NCBI RefSeq assembly: GCF_002960445.1
Contig: NZ_POJD01000257.1
Coordinates: 1-56,587, forward strand
Direction of reading: 5' to 3'
DNA: 56,587 bases
Source of the DNA: Streptococcus suis
GTDB lineage: Bacteria > Bacillota > Bacilli > Lactobacillales > Streptococcaceae
The translations under genes were made by a program, and so were the position numbers. The notes under the pieces were generated by a model that searched no databases, had not been told where the DNA came from, and saw nothing but the letters and a program-made list of their open reading frames with translations. This document shows, piece by piece, positions 1-9,182 of the stretch (the first letter of the stretch is position 1; every line of letters starts with the position of its first letter).

Positions 1-109
1 ACTCTTTTTTACACGAAACCTTAGTCCAAAAGAAAACAATTTTCTTATTTTGACTATTGAACTCAACATATTTTTCATCAAATACCTTGATAGACTTGAC
101 AAATGGTAG
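1..109. other. Window-edge intergenic DNA
   Basis: No open frame, hairpin or promoter that I can support is seen here. The stretch lies beyond the terminator of the first minus-strand gene and is AT-rich. The neighbouring gene to the left lies outside the window. Confidence 0.5.
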
Positions 110-137
110 AAAAAAGCCAAGGCCGACTAGCCTTGAC
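110..137 (-). terminator. Intrinsic terminator of the epimerase-like gene
   Basis: The inverted repeat CAAGGC (118-123) / GCCTTG (130-135) has a six-base loop and is followed on the minus strand by a run of six T. It lies directly after the stop codon of the aldose-epimerase-like gene. Confidence 0.8.
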
Positions 138-143
138 TGAACA

Positions 144-1049
144 CTACCAACGAGGATTGGCTTCAAAGATCCAGCGACGGGTCCAACTATGACTTTGCCC
201 CGGCGAAAGCCTAATGGTCTGAATAATTTCTGGACTGACAATGTGGTCAGTAGCCCATAGGAGTAAACTGGTCGGCTTGACACTATCAATCCCAGTTACG
301 CTAGCCTGGGCTCCCTTATGACTGAGTTTCCAGGTAAATGTATCACCGAGGTTTGCCTTATCGGTGCTAAGAACACTGAGGGAAACATCCGTTTCACATT
401 TTTCGAAGGTGATGGCCTTACCATCCGCAATAAAGTTGTTATGGTCATAGCCACCAAAACCTTCTAAGCGATCATGACCCAGATCATTCATATCTGGCAA
501 GTCCAGATGGTAATCCGGTGAAATAGCCATACCGTCGATACTCAAGAAATTATGGCAATATTCTTCTGTTTCAAATGCCTTGTCGCCAACATTGGTGATT
601 GTGGCTTCTAAAATAAGAGCATTCTCCTCGATCCGAATAGTCTTTTCAATCTCAGCAGCAATTCCCAAACAAGCTACCGCTTCTGTAAAAAATGTAGCAG
701 AAGTTTCCGTATGGCTGTAGGTGACAGGATAGGGAATGACCTCATCGTATTTATGGGCAAATTGGTAACCTAGTTCACTATCCTGCTTAATCAAGCCCAC
801 ACCTAATTTTGGGAAATAGTCACCAACTTGGGCCCCAGCAGAAAAATCTCCTGAAAATTCGCAACACAGCCCTCTACCACCAGACGATAAATGCCGTAGG
901 TTCATAGGCTCATTAGCACCAAAGTGTGTATCGCCATCCAGTGTAACATCTGAAATAAAGCCTGCTCGATCAAAACGAAAAGTATCATTTGGCCGTTCGC
1001 CTGGTTCAGAAATTTCAACACGTAAACGATTATTGGTCAGTAAAATCAT
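144..1049 (-). CDS. Aldose 1-epimerase-like (galactose mutarotase fold) protein
   Basis: About 301 residues. The protein has the look of the galactose-mutarotase-like fold: long stretches of beta strand, sugar-binding-type His residues (for example in EEYCHNFLSIDG) and a C-terminal stretch of aromatic and basic residues. The family binds sugars or sugar derivatives and some members interconvert anomers; the substrate here cannot be read from the sequence. The frame is open further upstream, but AAGGAGGG lies about six bases before the ATG at 1049, which gives an N-terminus MILLTNNRLRVEI, so that start was chosen. The gene is monocistronic between its own terminator and the acetyltransferase gene upstream. 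It could equally be annotated as a conserved hypothetical protein of the mutarotase superfamily. Confidence 0.6.
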   Translation of the reverse strand: MILLTNNRLRVEISEPGERPNDTFRFDRAGFISDVTLDGDTHFGANEPMNLRHLSSGGRGLCCEFSGDFSAGAQVGDYFPKLGVGLIKQDSELGYQFAHKYDEVIPYPVTYSHTETSATFFTEAVACLGIAAEIEKTIRIEENALILEATITNVGDKAFETEEYCHNFLSIDGMAISPDYHLDLPDMNDLGHDRLEGFGGYDHNNFIADGKAITFEKCETDVSLSVLSTDKANLGDTFTWKLSHKGAQASVTGIDSVKPTSLLLWATDHIVSPEIIQTIRLSPGQSHSWTRRWIFEANPRW

Positions 1050-1113
1050 AAAAACCCTCCTTGATTCAGCTTTATTATAGCACATCAAAGCGGGTTATTC
1101 AATATTCATTATA

Positions 1114-1620
1114 TTATTCTTTTGAATTTTTGTCTGGTAATTCCAAGACCATTCGGTATTCTATTCGCTCTGCTCCTAGATTGACAATTTTCTTTAGGCC
1201 ATCAAAACGGAAGCCAACCTTTTCATAAAAGGCAATCGCACGCGCATTCCCCTCCAATACCCAGAGAGAAACCCGATGGTAGCTCTGCAATTTTTCCAAG
1301 GCCGCCTGCATAAGCTGGTAGCCAATTCCTTGATCGTAGTAATCCGCCAGAACATAAAGGGCATAAAGCTCGCCAGCCCCCTGTAAATCTTCCTGACTGC
1401 TGGCACCGTAACAGGCAAAGCCAACCACTTGCTCATCCACCATAGCCACCAGGATATTTTTAGGATAGCGAATAGCCCAGTCTTGACACCGTTCCAAGGT
1501 GTAGGTCTTTTGGAGAAAATCCTGCGGTAACAAATCAGCATAGGCCTCCTGCCAAGCCTTCCAATGAACATAAGCCTTGCCTTGAATTTCCTTCTCGGTT
1601 TCCATATCTTTGATAAACAT
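1114..1620 (-). CDS. GNAT family N-acetyltransferase
   Basis: 168 residues, the normal size for a single-domain GNAT enzyme that moves an acetyl group from acetyl-CoA to an amine or a protein N-terminus. The acetyl-CoA loop is the stretch ELYALYVLADYYDQGIGYQL (residues about 84-103; the Q/GxGxG/A-like turn is DQGIGYQL). It is followed by the typical NxxAIAFYEKVGFR motif at about 124-137. GAGGTAG precedes the ATG by four to five bases. A good promoter (TTGTTA, 16 bases, TATAAT) lies just upstream, so the gene is probably transcribed alone. The acceptor substrate is unknown. Confidence 0.85.
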   Translation of the reverse strand: MFIKDMETEKEIQGKAYVHWKAWQEAYADLLPQDFLQKTYTLERCQDWAIRYPKNILVAMVDEQVVGFACYGASSQEDLQGAGELYALYVLADYYDQGIGYQLMQAALEKLQSYHRVSLWVLEGNARAIAFYEKVGFRFDGLKKIVNLGAERIEYRMVLELPDKNSKE

Positions 1621-1653
1621 ATACTACCTCAAACTTTTAAGAGTACATTTTAT

Positions 1654-1681
1654 ATTATATCATTCTACATGGTATTAACAA
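1654..1681 (-). promoter_or_regulatory. Promoter of the GNAT gene
   Basis: On the minus strand TTGTTA (1681-1676) is followed after 16 bases by TATAAT (1659-1654). The ATG is about 34 bases downstream of the -10 box. Confidence 0.65.
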
Positions 1682-1683
1682 GA

Positions 1684-2182
1684 TAAAAAGGCTCTTCCTT
1701 ACCAAGACAGCAATACCTGACTGGAGAATAGAGAGCCTTTTACTTTCATTAAATTGGATTTTATTGTAAATCGTACCAAATTACAAGCTCTTCCATTATA
1801 ACTACTAGTCACATCTGAATAAGAGCTACTTATCTTCGCTAGGTTTGATAGGGTCCATCTAGGCTAGATTGACCCTGCCATTTTCTGCAAAAAATCTACA
1901 AGAAACCAATTATTTTCCTGATAAAATTTTCTTAGTGATAGTTAGATTTTTTTGGGGGGGGAGAGTTATCTTTAATAAATCATTTGATTGGTAAACAATC
2001 ATTTTCTAGTAGACAATCTTGCAGCTTTTACCCTAGCTAGAAAGGACGATATATAAAATACCACTACTAGTATATCACCCCCCCCTCATTTTTCAAGGGT
2101 TTTGCTTGAATTGTATAAACAATTTTAATATTTACTATTCCAAACCCAAAGCTCGAAATAATCTATCTAAAAATGGGAAAAA
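1684..2182. other. Non-coding, inverted-repeat-rich region with G8 and C8 tracts
   Basis: No credible gene is present. Visible structures: AAAAGGCTCT (from about 1685) can pair with AGAGCCTTTT (to 1741) across a long loop; a compact hairpin at 1850-1876 pairs GGGTC-ATCTA with TAGAT-GACCC around a GGC loop with one mismatch; a run of eight G at 1954-1961 and a run of eight C at 2078-2085 face each other across about 115 bases; and CTAGTAG / CTACTAG inverted copies lie between them. The role is unknown. The region separates the metalloprotease gene from the acetyltransferase gene, both transcribed leftwards. Confidence 0.6.
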
Positions 2183-2350
2183 GGGAGTGGGAAAGAACTC
2201 GACTAGTTAAAAAAGAGTTCGTCTTCCCACCCCCGCACAGTTGATTAGGTCAGATTTGGAGTGTAAAACACGAACAAATCTGCCAATCAACCGCTGCGCT
2301 GAGATGTTGACACGAACTCTGAAAAGTGGTGCTAGGCTTGAGCCCAGCCT
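2183..2350. repeat. Compound intergenic repeat with nested hairpins
   Basis: Three inverted repeats lie directly after the stop codon of the metalloprotease gene. The first pairs GGGAGTGGGAAAGAACTC (2183-2200) with a near-complement at 2215-2234. The second pairs GTTGATT-GG-CAGATTTG (2240-2258) with CAAATCTGCCAATCAAC (2275-2291), 17 pairs with two bulged bases. The third, AGGCT/AGCCT (2334-2350), is followed on the minus strand by a short T run and may end transcription. In addition AGAGTTCGT (2214-2222) can close over the second hairpin with ACGAACTCT (2312-2320). The compact build suggests a dispersed streptococcal intergenic repeat; copy number elsewhere is not visible here. Confidence 0.55.
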
Positions 2351-2361
2351 CTTTCAATAGA

Positions 2362-5300
2362 TTATGGATTGAAAATAGATGTTCTAAAGTCGTTTGTTGA
2401 TTGCATCAAGGCTTGATAAATCTTGATTTTCAAAGTTGATAGTCGGCTCTTATCGCTACCATAGGATTTATTTTGGATATCCGCATCAATCGCTTCTCTA
2501 ATCAATCTTTGAAGGTCATCATAGCTCGCAATACTTACTTCTTTCGTTGAGTTTGCAACACCTAATTCATACTGAATCGTGAATGGTTTCAATTTACCTG
2601 CTTGGGCCTTATCCACACGCTCCATGAACATGGCTTTCTTGAACTCTTCCCAACTTGCATACTGGCCATTAAAGACTTGGTCAAAGACGTGTTTATCTGT
2701 AATCAAGCCTGTATTTTTCTTGTTCCAAGTATCATAAGTAATAGAGTTTTGGTTCATGGCATAATCAGACAACTGATTAGATGCGTATGGTATGAAACCA
2801 TCTGTGTAACCTTTGGCAGCAATTAACTCAAAGGCCATGCGACGGAACATAAAGTCACCTGGTGAGCCATTTGGATTAGACAAGGCTGAATAGTTACCTG
2901 CAAACATCGGAACGCTGTAGTAGCCATTACGTTGTAAGTTTTGGTCGTATTTAGCACTTTGATAGCCATAGCGATCAATGATACTTCCATTGATTAGGTC
3001 ATCAAACGTAGTCAATTTAGCAGCATCTTCCTCTGTCAGGGTCGTCATTCGGTTACCAGCATGGGTATCTTTACCATTTTCTTGAATGTAGTAATTTTCC
3101 AGTTTGAGGAACCAGTCCTTCTTAACGGTATTTGGCTTTTCAAGGACAGTCATTCCTTCGATGTAGTCTAGTAGATAGAGAACATCAAATTGATTGTGGA
3201 AATACTGGTTAAAGTCCGCTTCGCTGTTGAAACGAGCAGTCGGATCTCCGACATGCACACGATTAGCAGCGTCACTATTGAAGACAGCATTGAAACCAAG
3301 GATTGTTCGGTCGACAGAAGATACGTTTTGGAGCAAGCCATCTGCATATACTTCCATTCCTTGTCCCATCCGGCGACCATATCCTTTAAGATAGGTACTT
3401 CCATCCTGGTTATGCACCATTTCATGGGTATAGAGAGTTGTACCATAATTGTCTAGCATATTATAGAGGACATAGAAGGTTTCTTTTCCGTTTGCATAGG
3501 CAGTTTTGGTTCCACCCTCTGCATACCACTTGTTAATCGGGCCATAGTAGTCTTGAATTGCATCTACATCGGCGAGTAAATTACGATAGACTTTCTGACC
3601 ATCTGGGCCATTCATTAGGAAGCCTTCATTATTTAGCACCGTGCGGAAGAGCTTGTCACGATTTTCTTCATCAAGGATCTTATACCAGAAGTCAGCATTG
3701 TCCCGCTGCATTTCAGCCGCCTTATCGACCAACTGACGGACACTATCTCGCTTGACAGGATCTTTATAGTCATCTACATAATGTTCATAGGAACCTACTG
3801 CTAAGGTGTTCATGTTGCTGATGATGAAGATGTCCTCTTGCGGCAGGGTCAATAGAGGCAAGAGCATCTGACGGTATTCCCAAGCTGGATTGGTAATCTT
3901 ATCGTAAACAGCAAGTGCGTACTTGCTATGTTTCTCAGCACTTTCTTGCTTGGCTGCCGCTTCTGCAACCTGTGATTTACTCTCAACAATATAGGCCTTG
4001 GTTGTTTGTTTGAACCAGTCATTGTCTGATAGATTTGGCAAGAAGAGTTTACGGTAGGCTTCCACCATGTCGAATAGACTAGCCTTGTTATTTTGCTTAC
4101 CAATAGCTGCAGCATAGGTACTTACGTTGTTATGGGCACGAAGAACCTCATAGCCACCATTGCCAATTGCCAAAATCATATCAAGGGCAGAGGCAGCATC
4201 ATTTCCAAAGAAATCAGGCTCAAAAATGGTCAATTCTTTGGTATTCACATCCCCGTAATTGATATCATACCAACGGTTCAAGTAGGTCAAACCGAGAAGA
4301 AAAGCATCCTTATTATTGGTAATTTTCTCTTTAATATAATCTTCCGCTGCCTGACCTTGACCGTTTAGGCTAGCAACCAAAATCTTACGTACATTACTCT
4401 CTAGGTTAGCCTTAACTTGGTCAAAACTTTCGCCAAAGTAGAAATCTTTTGCTGTCCCTGTTTGTCGGTTGGCATCCAATTTAGTTGGATAATTGACAAC
4501 GGCTTTCATAGCATCTGAATCCAGAACCACTGTAGACAAGCTGCTTACCAAATCATTTACAAGAGAACTTCTATCATTCAAGAAGGACTCTGGCGTGTAA
4601 ATCAAGTCCGTACCAGCAATGGTGTATTCTACCACATGGTTATTCTTGAAATCTTCAAGGTATGAAACCGCCTTATAATCCACCGTGCCATCCGCATAAT
4701 GGAGCATGATTCTGTTGATATTAGCTTTTTCAGTATGCACATCTGCTATAAAGGCAGTATCCTTCATTGGAACAACATCAAGCAAACGAACTCTGTTGAG
4801 TTTGTCATCTGTCGCAATCTTATTTCCATAGTAAACAAGGAGTTCCTTGTTGTAGAATGGAAGGATTTTCTCCATGTTGTAGTAGGCCGTTTCGTGGTCT
4901 GCCTGTGCCTTATCTAGAGTTAGATAATTGACGGAATAAGGGTTAAGATTGAGAGGTTTTGAATCTTCCAAAGTCGCTTGGATGCCCATTGCTTGAACTT
5001 TTGCTTGTGCTTCTTCATTCGTGATAGCCTTGACATTGCCCAATGTATCTGAAGTTGTTGTGAAGCCGTCTTTAATCTTACCGGTTGGATTTGCTGGTTG
5101 ACCGATAATACTTGTCGCACCAGTCATATCGCTGATAACGTTATTAACATTACCACTATATGGAGCATAGGCACCAGTTACTTGGTTGGCACCTGCAATG
5201 CCGCCGACTATACCACCTGTTTCTGTCGTCACTATAGAGCCTGTTGCGTACGAATTATAGACACTTCCTGGTACATCGTAGACAAGCATGGTACGTCCGA

Positions 5301-8300
5301 CAATACCACCAGCTACTTGGTTTTCTGTACCTGGGAGAGTAATAGTTGCATCAACCTTGGCATTTCCAACACTTGCCATCGTACCGTTACCCAAGATACC
5401 ACCAGTTAGACTTGCAGCGGTTCCAGTTAATTCGATACTACCCTTGAAGGATACATCCTTGATAGTTGTATTAGTTGCCGAATGAACTAAACCAGATACG
5501 TTTTGCGGTCCTTTTAGGTTGGCTTCTACAGCCACGTTTGTGACTAATGCATTATTAGCATTAACGGCAATGGTAGCAAGAGGATTGGTAGTGCTTGTGC
5601 TCAAGTTTGCATTCTTGATATCCAAGTTTTGAACTTTACCACCGAGGTTATAGAAAAGTGGAGCTTTCAAGTTACTAATTGAGAAAGCATAGCCATCATT
5701 TACTCCATCCAAACTACCACTAAAATTCTGAACATAAGAAGCTACATCTCCAACAGGGACTTCACTTGCGTCCAAATGAGAACCCAATTTAAATGTGCCG
5801 CCTGGATTTGCCTTCATGGCGTCAATCAAGGCCTTGAAGGAGGTATAGGTATTTGCATCCGTCGTCATCTTCGGAATGTAAAACTCACGATTTGCAACGT
5901 ATTGGCTGTTCTTATCCTCTACCAACTGGTCAAAGGAAGAAACCAATTTGAAGACTGTCTTGCCATCTAAGGTCGTTTCTTCAACGCTAGAAACCGGAAG
6001 GTAAACTTCTTTAAAACGATCGGATGTTACCTTGATAAATAGTTCATTAGCCGATGCTGGAAGTTCTTCTAAAAACTCTTGACCGACATACTTACCATCT
6101 TTACGGCGGTAAACCGTCACTGCATCAATGTCCTTGATTTCAATCTTCTTGTAAACTAGATCAAACTGGCGCATACTTTCAAGAATAGCTTCTTGCTCAG
6201 AGCTTTGTTCCTGCTCTACCATTGTATAGAAAATCTTAGTTTTGACTGTATAGTCTGTGTAGAAGTCCAGATTTTCAAGTGTTAACTGACCATTTGGATC
6301 GTCAATAGCTTGTTCCTTAACCAAAGCACCTGTATTGTCATAGAGGAGGGCAACAGCACGGAGGAAGTTGGCTGTTTCATCTGTCAACTTATAGCTGATT
6401 GTCGCTGACTTAGCATCGTCATTTTCTACCAGATCTGTGATAATCACTTGTGGTACTTTCTCAACTTTTGTACCACGCGCAATCACTTCATTTACCGGTT
6501 GTTCAGTAATTTCTTCGGTAACTGTCGGATTTTCCTGACGAACGCCCTTGATGGTCTTATAGGTTGTAGTAATCGTCTTAGAACCATTGACACCCTTGGT
6601 CACTTCTTTAGTTTTACCTTCTAAAAGTGTTGGGTCATCAATGTATTCTGTTTCAAATGGAATATCGACCGTTTCTTTGTCTTCTTCCGTACCTTCAATT
6701 GGCTTGGTTCCTTTGAGAACTTCCTTTGTCGTTGGCTCAAGGATAACTTTTTCTGATACGGTTGGATTTGGCTGGCGAACACCTTTGATAGTTTGGTATG
6801 TAGTAGTTATTTCCTTGCTACCGTCCTTACCTTCAACCACTACTTTTTCTTCATCCGTGTAGAGGTCAACACTTTCGCTTACCTTGGTTTCAAAGGCAAT
6901 GGCTACAGTTTCCTTATCTGTTTCTGTTCCTTCGATTGGTTTGGTACCTTTGAGAACTTCTTTGGTCGTTGGCTCAACTAGAACCTTTTCAGTCACAGTT
7001 GGATTTGGCTGGCGAACATCTTTGATAGTTTGATATGTAGTAGTTATTTCCTTGCTACCATCCTTACCTTCAACCACTACTTTTTCTTCATCCGTGTAGA
7101 GGTCAGCACTTTCGCTTACCTTGGTTTCAAATGGGATTTCAACTGTTTCTTTTACAGCCTCTGTCCCCTCAACTGGAGTTGGGCTAGCGGGTTTCGTGCC
7201 ACGAGCAACAACTTGAGCCACTGGCTGAGTAGTTACCAATTCAGTAACCGTAGGATTTGCTTGACGAACACCGTTAATGACCGTATAGGTTGTCGTAATA
7301 GTGGCAAGACCGTTTTGACCAGCAGTAATGATTTTTTCTTCTCCAACTGGCAAGGTCGCATCGTCCTGATAACTAATCTCGAACGGAAGGACTTTGGTAT
7401 CTTGCTCTGTTTCCGTGGTAACCACATCAGCTTTCTTTGTACCAAGACGAACAATTTCCGTCACTGGCAAGCTTGTTACGGAGCTTGAAACTTGCTCAGA
7501 TTTAAGCAAAACACCATCAGCGTAGAAATTCTTGATAACAGTCGTTTGAACTCCAGCTTTACCAACTTGTTCCACATTTCGAGTTCCTTCCGCCAAGGTG
7601 TCATCATAGATGACTTGACTTTCAAAAGGTATAGATTCCGTATTTGTCGTCGTATCATCCGTCAGGACTACTGCTGGTACTTCATGCGTCGGAGCTGTAT
7701 CTGGTAGAGCAGTAATGGGTTTGGTACCAATTTTCACGACCTGATTAACAGGAGCTTGGCTGACCATTTCTGATACAACTTCTGACTGAACCAAGACACC
7801 ACCAATAAATGTTTGCTTGGTTGCAATAGTCTTTTGACCAGCCTGACCAGCCTGAGCTGTCTGTCTAGTTCCCTCTGGTAAGGTATCATCATAGACTTCC
7901 TCTGTTTCAAAAGAAATAGATTCTGTATGTGATGACACTTCTTCAGTAATAGCTACAGCTGGAAGCTCATGAGTTGGAGCAGTTTGAGGAACTTCCGTAA
8001 CTATGGTTGCCTCAGCTTTCTTGGTTCCAATCTCAATGATTTTTGGTGTGACTGTCTTAGAAATTTCTGACGAAACTTCCTCTTCCTTCAAAAGCTGACC
8101 ATCTGCAAATGTCTGCTTAATTGTGATAGTACGCTCACCATTTTGACCTTCTTGAACAATTTTTTCTGTTCCTTCAGCCAAAGCAGTATTTTCTACAATC
8201 TGAGTATCAAAAGCAAGCACTTCTGACTTTGTAATAATCTTTTCAGAAATCTCAACAGTTGGCACTTGATGACTTGGTGCTGTATTCGGAACTTCCGTAA

Positions 8301-8967
8301 CTGTTTCTTCCGTAGTATCCTTTACAGTTTCTTTTTCAGGCGTTTTTGGGGCTTCAGTAGACAATTTCTCTTCTGCTCTGCTATCTTTAAAATAGCCCAC
8401 ATAGACATAGCCTTCAATTTCAGCAGGCGCTGGCAAGGCCTGGCCTGCTGATCTTTCTACCGCATGGTTGAACTGAGCCAAAATATGACTGGTCAAGGCA
8501 GAGCTGGTTGGTGCCAAGAAGCTTGCACCAGTAGCCGCTAATAAAATAACACCTGCAAGCTCCTTCTTCCCTTTTTTGCCAATTTTTATGGCAAGAACAA
8601 GGAGAGAAATTCCAGCAAGGGCCATTACGCCTGTTTCCATAACACCTGTTTTCGGTAAAATTTCCAAACGACTGTTTGTATCTACAGCAGTGGATGGCTT
8701 GCTTGCTCCGACCGGACGATAGACTAAATAATAATTAGCATCCGTCGCCTGAGCCAAACCTGGCAGGTCACGAATAATCAATTCTTTTTCCGCATCTGTC
8801 AATTCTTGCTCAGTTACATAAGTATAATTGATTGACTGAGCACTAACAGATGGTGCAGCCGCAATGGAAGTCGCAAAAAATAGGCTTGCTACCGTTGCTG
8901 AAACAAGACCTACTGATAGTTTACGCAGTGAAAAACGCTCTTGTTTCTCGTTAAATTGTTTCTTCAT
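2362..8967 (-). CDS. M26 family zinc metalloprotease (IgA1 protease / ZmpA-B-C type), cell-surface
   Basis: 2201 residues. Order of parts: a YSIRK-type export signal (RFSLRKLSVGLVSATVAS, residues 11-28) with likely cleavage near 44; an N-terminal LPKTG at 104-108 with hydrophobic stretches at about 112-128 and 138-152; seven G5 domains between about 245 and 834; GLUG-like glycine-rich repeats around 1180-1275; and a C-terminal M26 catalytic domain. The zinc site is HEMVH at 1848-1852, with the third ligand Glu at 1872 in GQGMEVYADGLLQ. The sorting signal at the N-terminal end is the known layout of this family, so the protease is tethered by its N-terminal part. Members cleave human IgA1 or other host proteins; which substrate applies here cannot be told from sequence. 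It is single-gene with its own promoter. G5 units 5 and 6 are nearly identical, a sign of recent internal duplication. Confidence 0.92.
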   Translation of the reverse strand: MKKQFNEKQERFSLRKLSVGLVSATVASLFFATSIAAAPSVSAQSINYTYVTEQELTDAEKELIIRDLPGLAQATDANYYLVYRPVGASKPSTAVDTNSRLEILPKTGVMETGVMALAGISLLVLAIKIGKKGKKELAGVILLAATGASFLAPTSSALTSHILAQFNHAVERSAGQALPAPAEIEGYVYVGYFKDSRAEEKLSTEAPKTPEKETVKDTTEETVTEVPNTAPSHQVPTVEISEKIITKSEVLAFDTQIVENTALAEGTEKIVQEGQNGERTITIKQTFADGQLLKEEEVSSEISKTVTPKIIEIGTKKAEATIVTEVPQTAPTHELPAVAITEEVSSHTESISFETEEVYDDTLPEGTRQTAQAGQAGQKTIATKQTFIGGVLVQSEVVSEMVSQAPVNQVVKIGTKPITALPDTAPTHEVPAVVLTDDTTTNTESIPFESQVIYDDTLAEGTRNVEQVGKAGVQTTVIKNFYADGVLLKSEQVSSSVTSLPVTEIVRLGTKKADVVTTETEQDTKVLPFEISYQDDATLPVGEEKIITAGQNGLATITTTYTVINGVRQANPTVTELVTTQPVAQVVARGTKPASPTPVEGTEAVKETVEIPFETKVSESADLYTDEEKVVVEGKDGSKEITTTYQTIKDVRQPNPTVTEKVLVEPTTKEVLKGTKPIEGTETDKETVAIAFETKVSESVDLYTDEEKVVVEGKDGSKEITTTYQTIKGVRQPNPTVSEKVILEPTTKEVLKGTKPIEGTEEDKETVDIPFETEYIDDPTLLEGKTKEVTKGVNGSKTITTTYKTIKGVRQENPTVTEEITEQPVNEVIARGTKVEKVPQVIITDLVENDDAKSATISYKLTDETANFLRAVALLYDNTGALVKEQAIDDPNGQLTLENLDFYTDYTVKTKIFYTMVEQEQSSEQEAILESMRQFDLVYKKIEIKDIDAVTVYRRKDGKYVGQEFLEELPASANELFIKVTSDRFKEVYLPVSSVEETTLDGKTVFKLVSSFDQLVEDKNSQYVANREFYIPKMTTDANTYTSFKALIDAMKANPGGTFKLGSHLDASEVPVGDVASYVQNFSGSLDGVNDGYAFSISNLKAPLFYNLGGKVQNLDIKNANLSTSTTNPLATIAVNANNALVTNVAVEANLKGPQNVSGLVHSATNTTIKDVSFKGSIELTGTAASLTGGILGNGTMASVGNAKVDATITLPGTENQVAGGIVGRTMLVYDVPGSVYNSYATGSIVTTETGGIVGGIAGANQVTGAYAPYSGNVNNVISDMTGATSIIGQPANPTGKIKDGFTTTSDTLGNVKAITNEEAQAKVQAMGIQATLEDSKPLNLNPYSVNYLTLDKAQADHETAYYNMEKILPFYNKELLVYYGNKIATDDKLNRVRLLDVVPMKDTAFIADVHTEKANINRIMLHYADGTVDYKAVSYLEDFKNNHVVEYTIAGTDLIYTPESFLNDRSSLVNDLVSSLSTVVLDSDAMKAVVNYPTKLDANRQTGTAKDFYFGESFDQVKANLESNVRKILVASLNGQGQAAEDYIKEKITNNKDAFLLGLTYLNRWYDINYGDVNTKELTIFEPDFFGNDAASALDMILAIGNGGYEVLRAHNNVSTYAAAIGKQNNKASLFDMVEAYRKLFLPNLSDNDWFKQTTKAYIVESKSQVAEAAAKQESAEKHSKYALAVYDKITNPAWEYRQMLLPLLTLPQEDIFIISNMNTLAVGSYEHYVDDYKDPVKRDSVRQLVDKAAEMQRDNADFWYKILDEENRDKLFRTVLNNEGFLMNGPDGQKVYRNLLADVDAIQDYYGPINKWYAEGGTKTAYANGKETFYVLYNMLDNYGTTLYTHEMVHNQDGSTYLKGYGRRMGQGMEVYADGLLQNVSSVDRTILGFNAVFNSDAANRVHVGDPTARFNSEADFNQYFHNQFDVLYLLDYIEGMTVLEKPNTVKKDWFLKLENYYIQENGKDTHAGNRMTTLTEEDAAKLTTFDDLINGSIIDRYGYQSAKYDQNLQRNGYYSVPMFAGNYSALSNPNGSPGDFMFRRMAFELIAAKGYTDGFIPYASNQLSDYAMNQNSITYDTWNKKNTGLITDKHVFDQVFNGQYASWEEFKKAMFMERVDKAQAGKLKPFTIQYELGVANSTKEVSIASYDDLQRLIREAIDADIQNKSYGSDKSRLSTLKIKIYQALMQSTNDFRTSIFNP

Positions 8968-9001
8968 TATCTCTCAAATCCCCTTAAAAATATACCCCTT
9001 C

Positions 9002-9030
9002 ATTATACTCTCTCAAGGATAAGGAAACAA
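9002..9030 (-). promoter_or_regulatory. Promoter of the M26 protease gene
   Basis: On the minus strand TTGTTT (9030-9025) is followed after 17 bases by a perfect TATAAT (9007-9002). The start codon lies 35 bases beyond the -10 box, and an AAGGGG sequence lies between them. Confidence 0.75.
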
Positions 9031-9182
9031 GTATTACGGCTCATTATTCGTAGAAAAAATGAATTCTGTCAGAGCGCTGAATAATAGACATATTTACAAG
9101 GATTAACTAGTCTACCATAAGAGAAATAATTCAGATAAAAAACGACTGGAATCCTTTTCCAACCGCTATTTATCTTCTTTGA

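Noticed and set aside
3190..3456. Several plus-strand frames of 60-150 residues within the M26 protease, uvrB, sialidase and glp genes
   Set aside because: They are mirror frames of well-supported genes, without start signals or protein-like composition.
8500..8670. LPXTG at the N-terminal end of the M26 protease, as if two proteins were fused or the assembly were wrong
   Set aside because: An N-terminal sorting motif followed by hydrophobic stretches and G5 domains is the known build of streptococcal IgA1 proteases and Zmp proteins.
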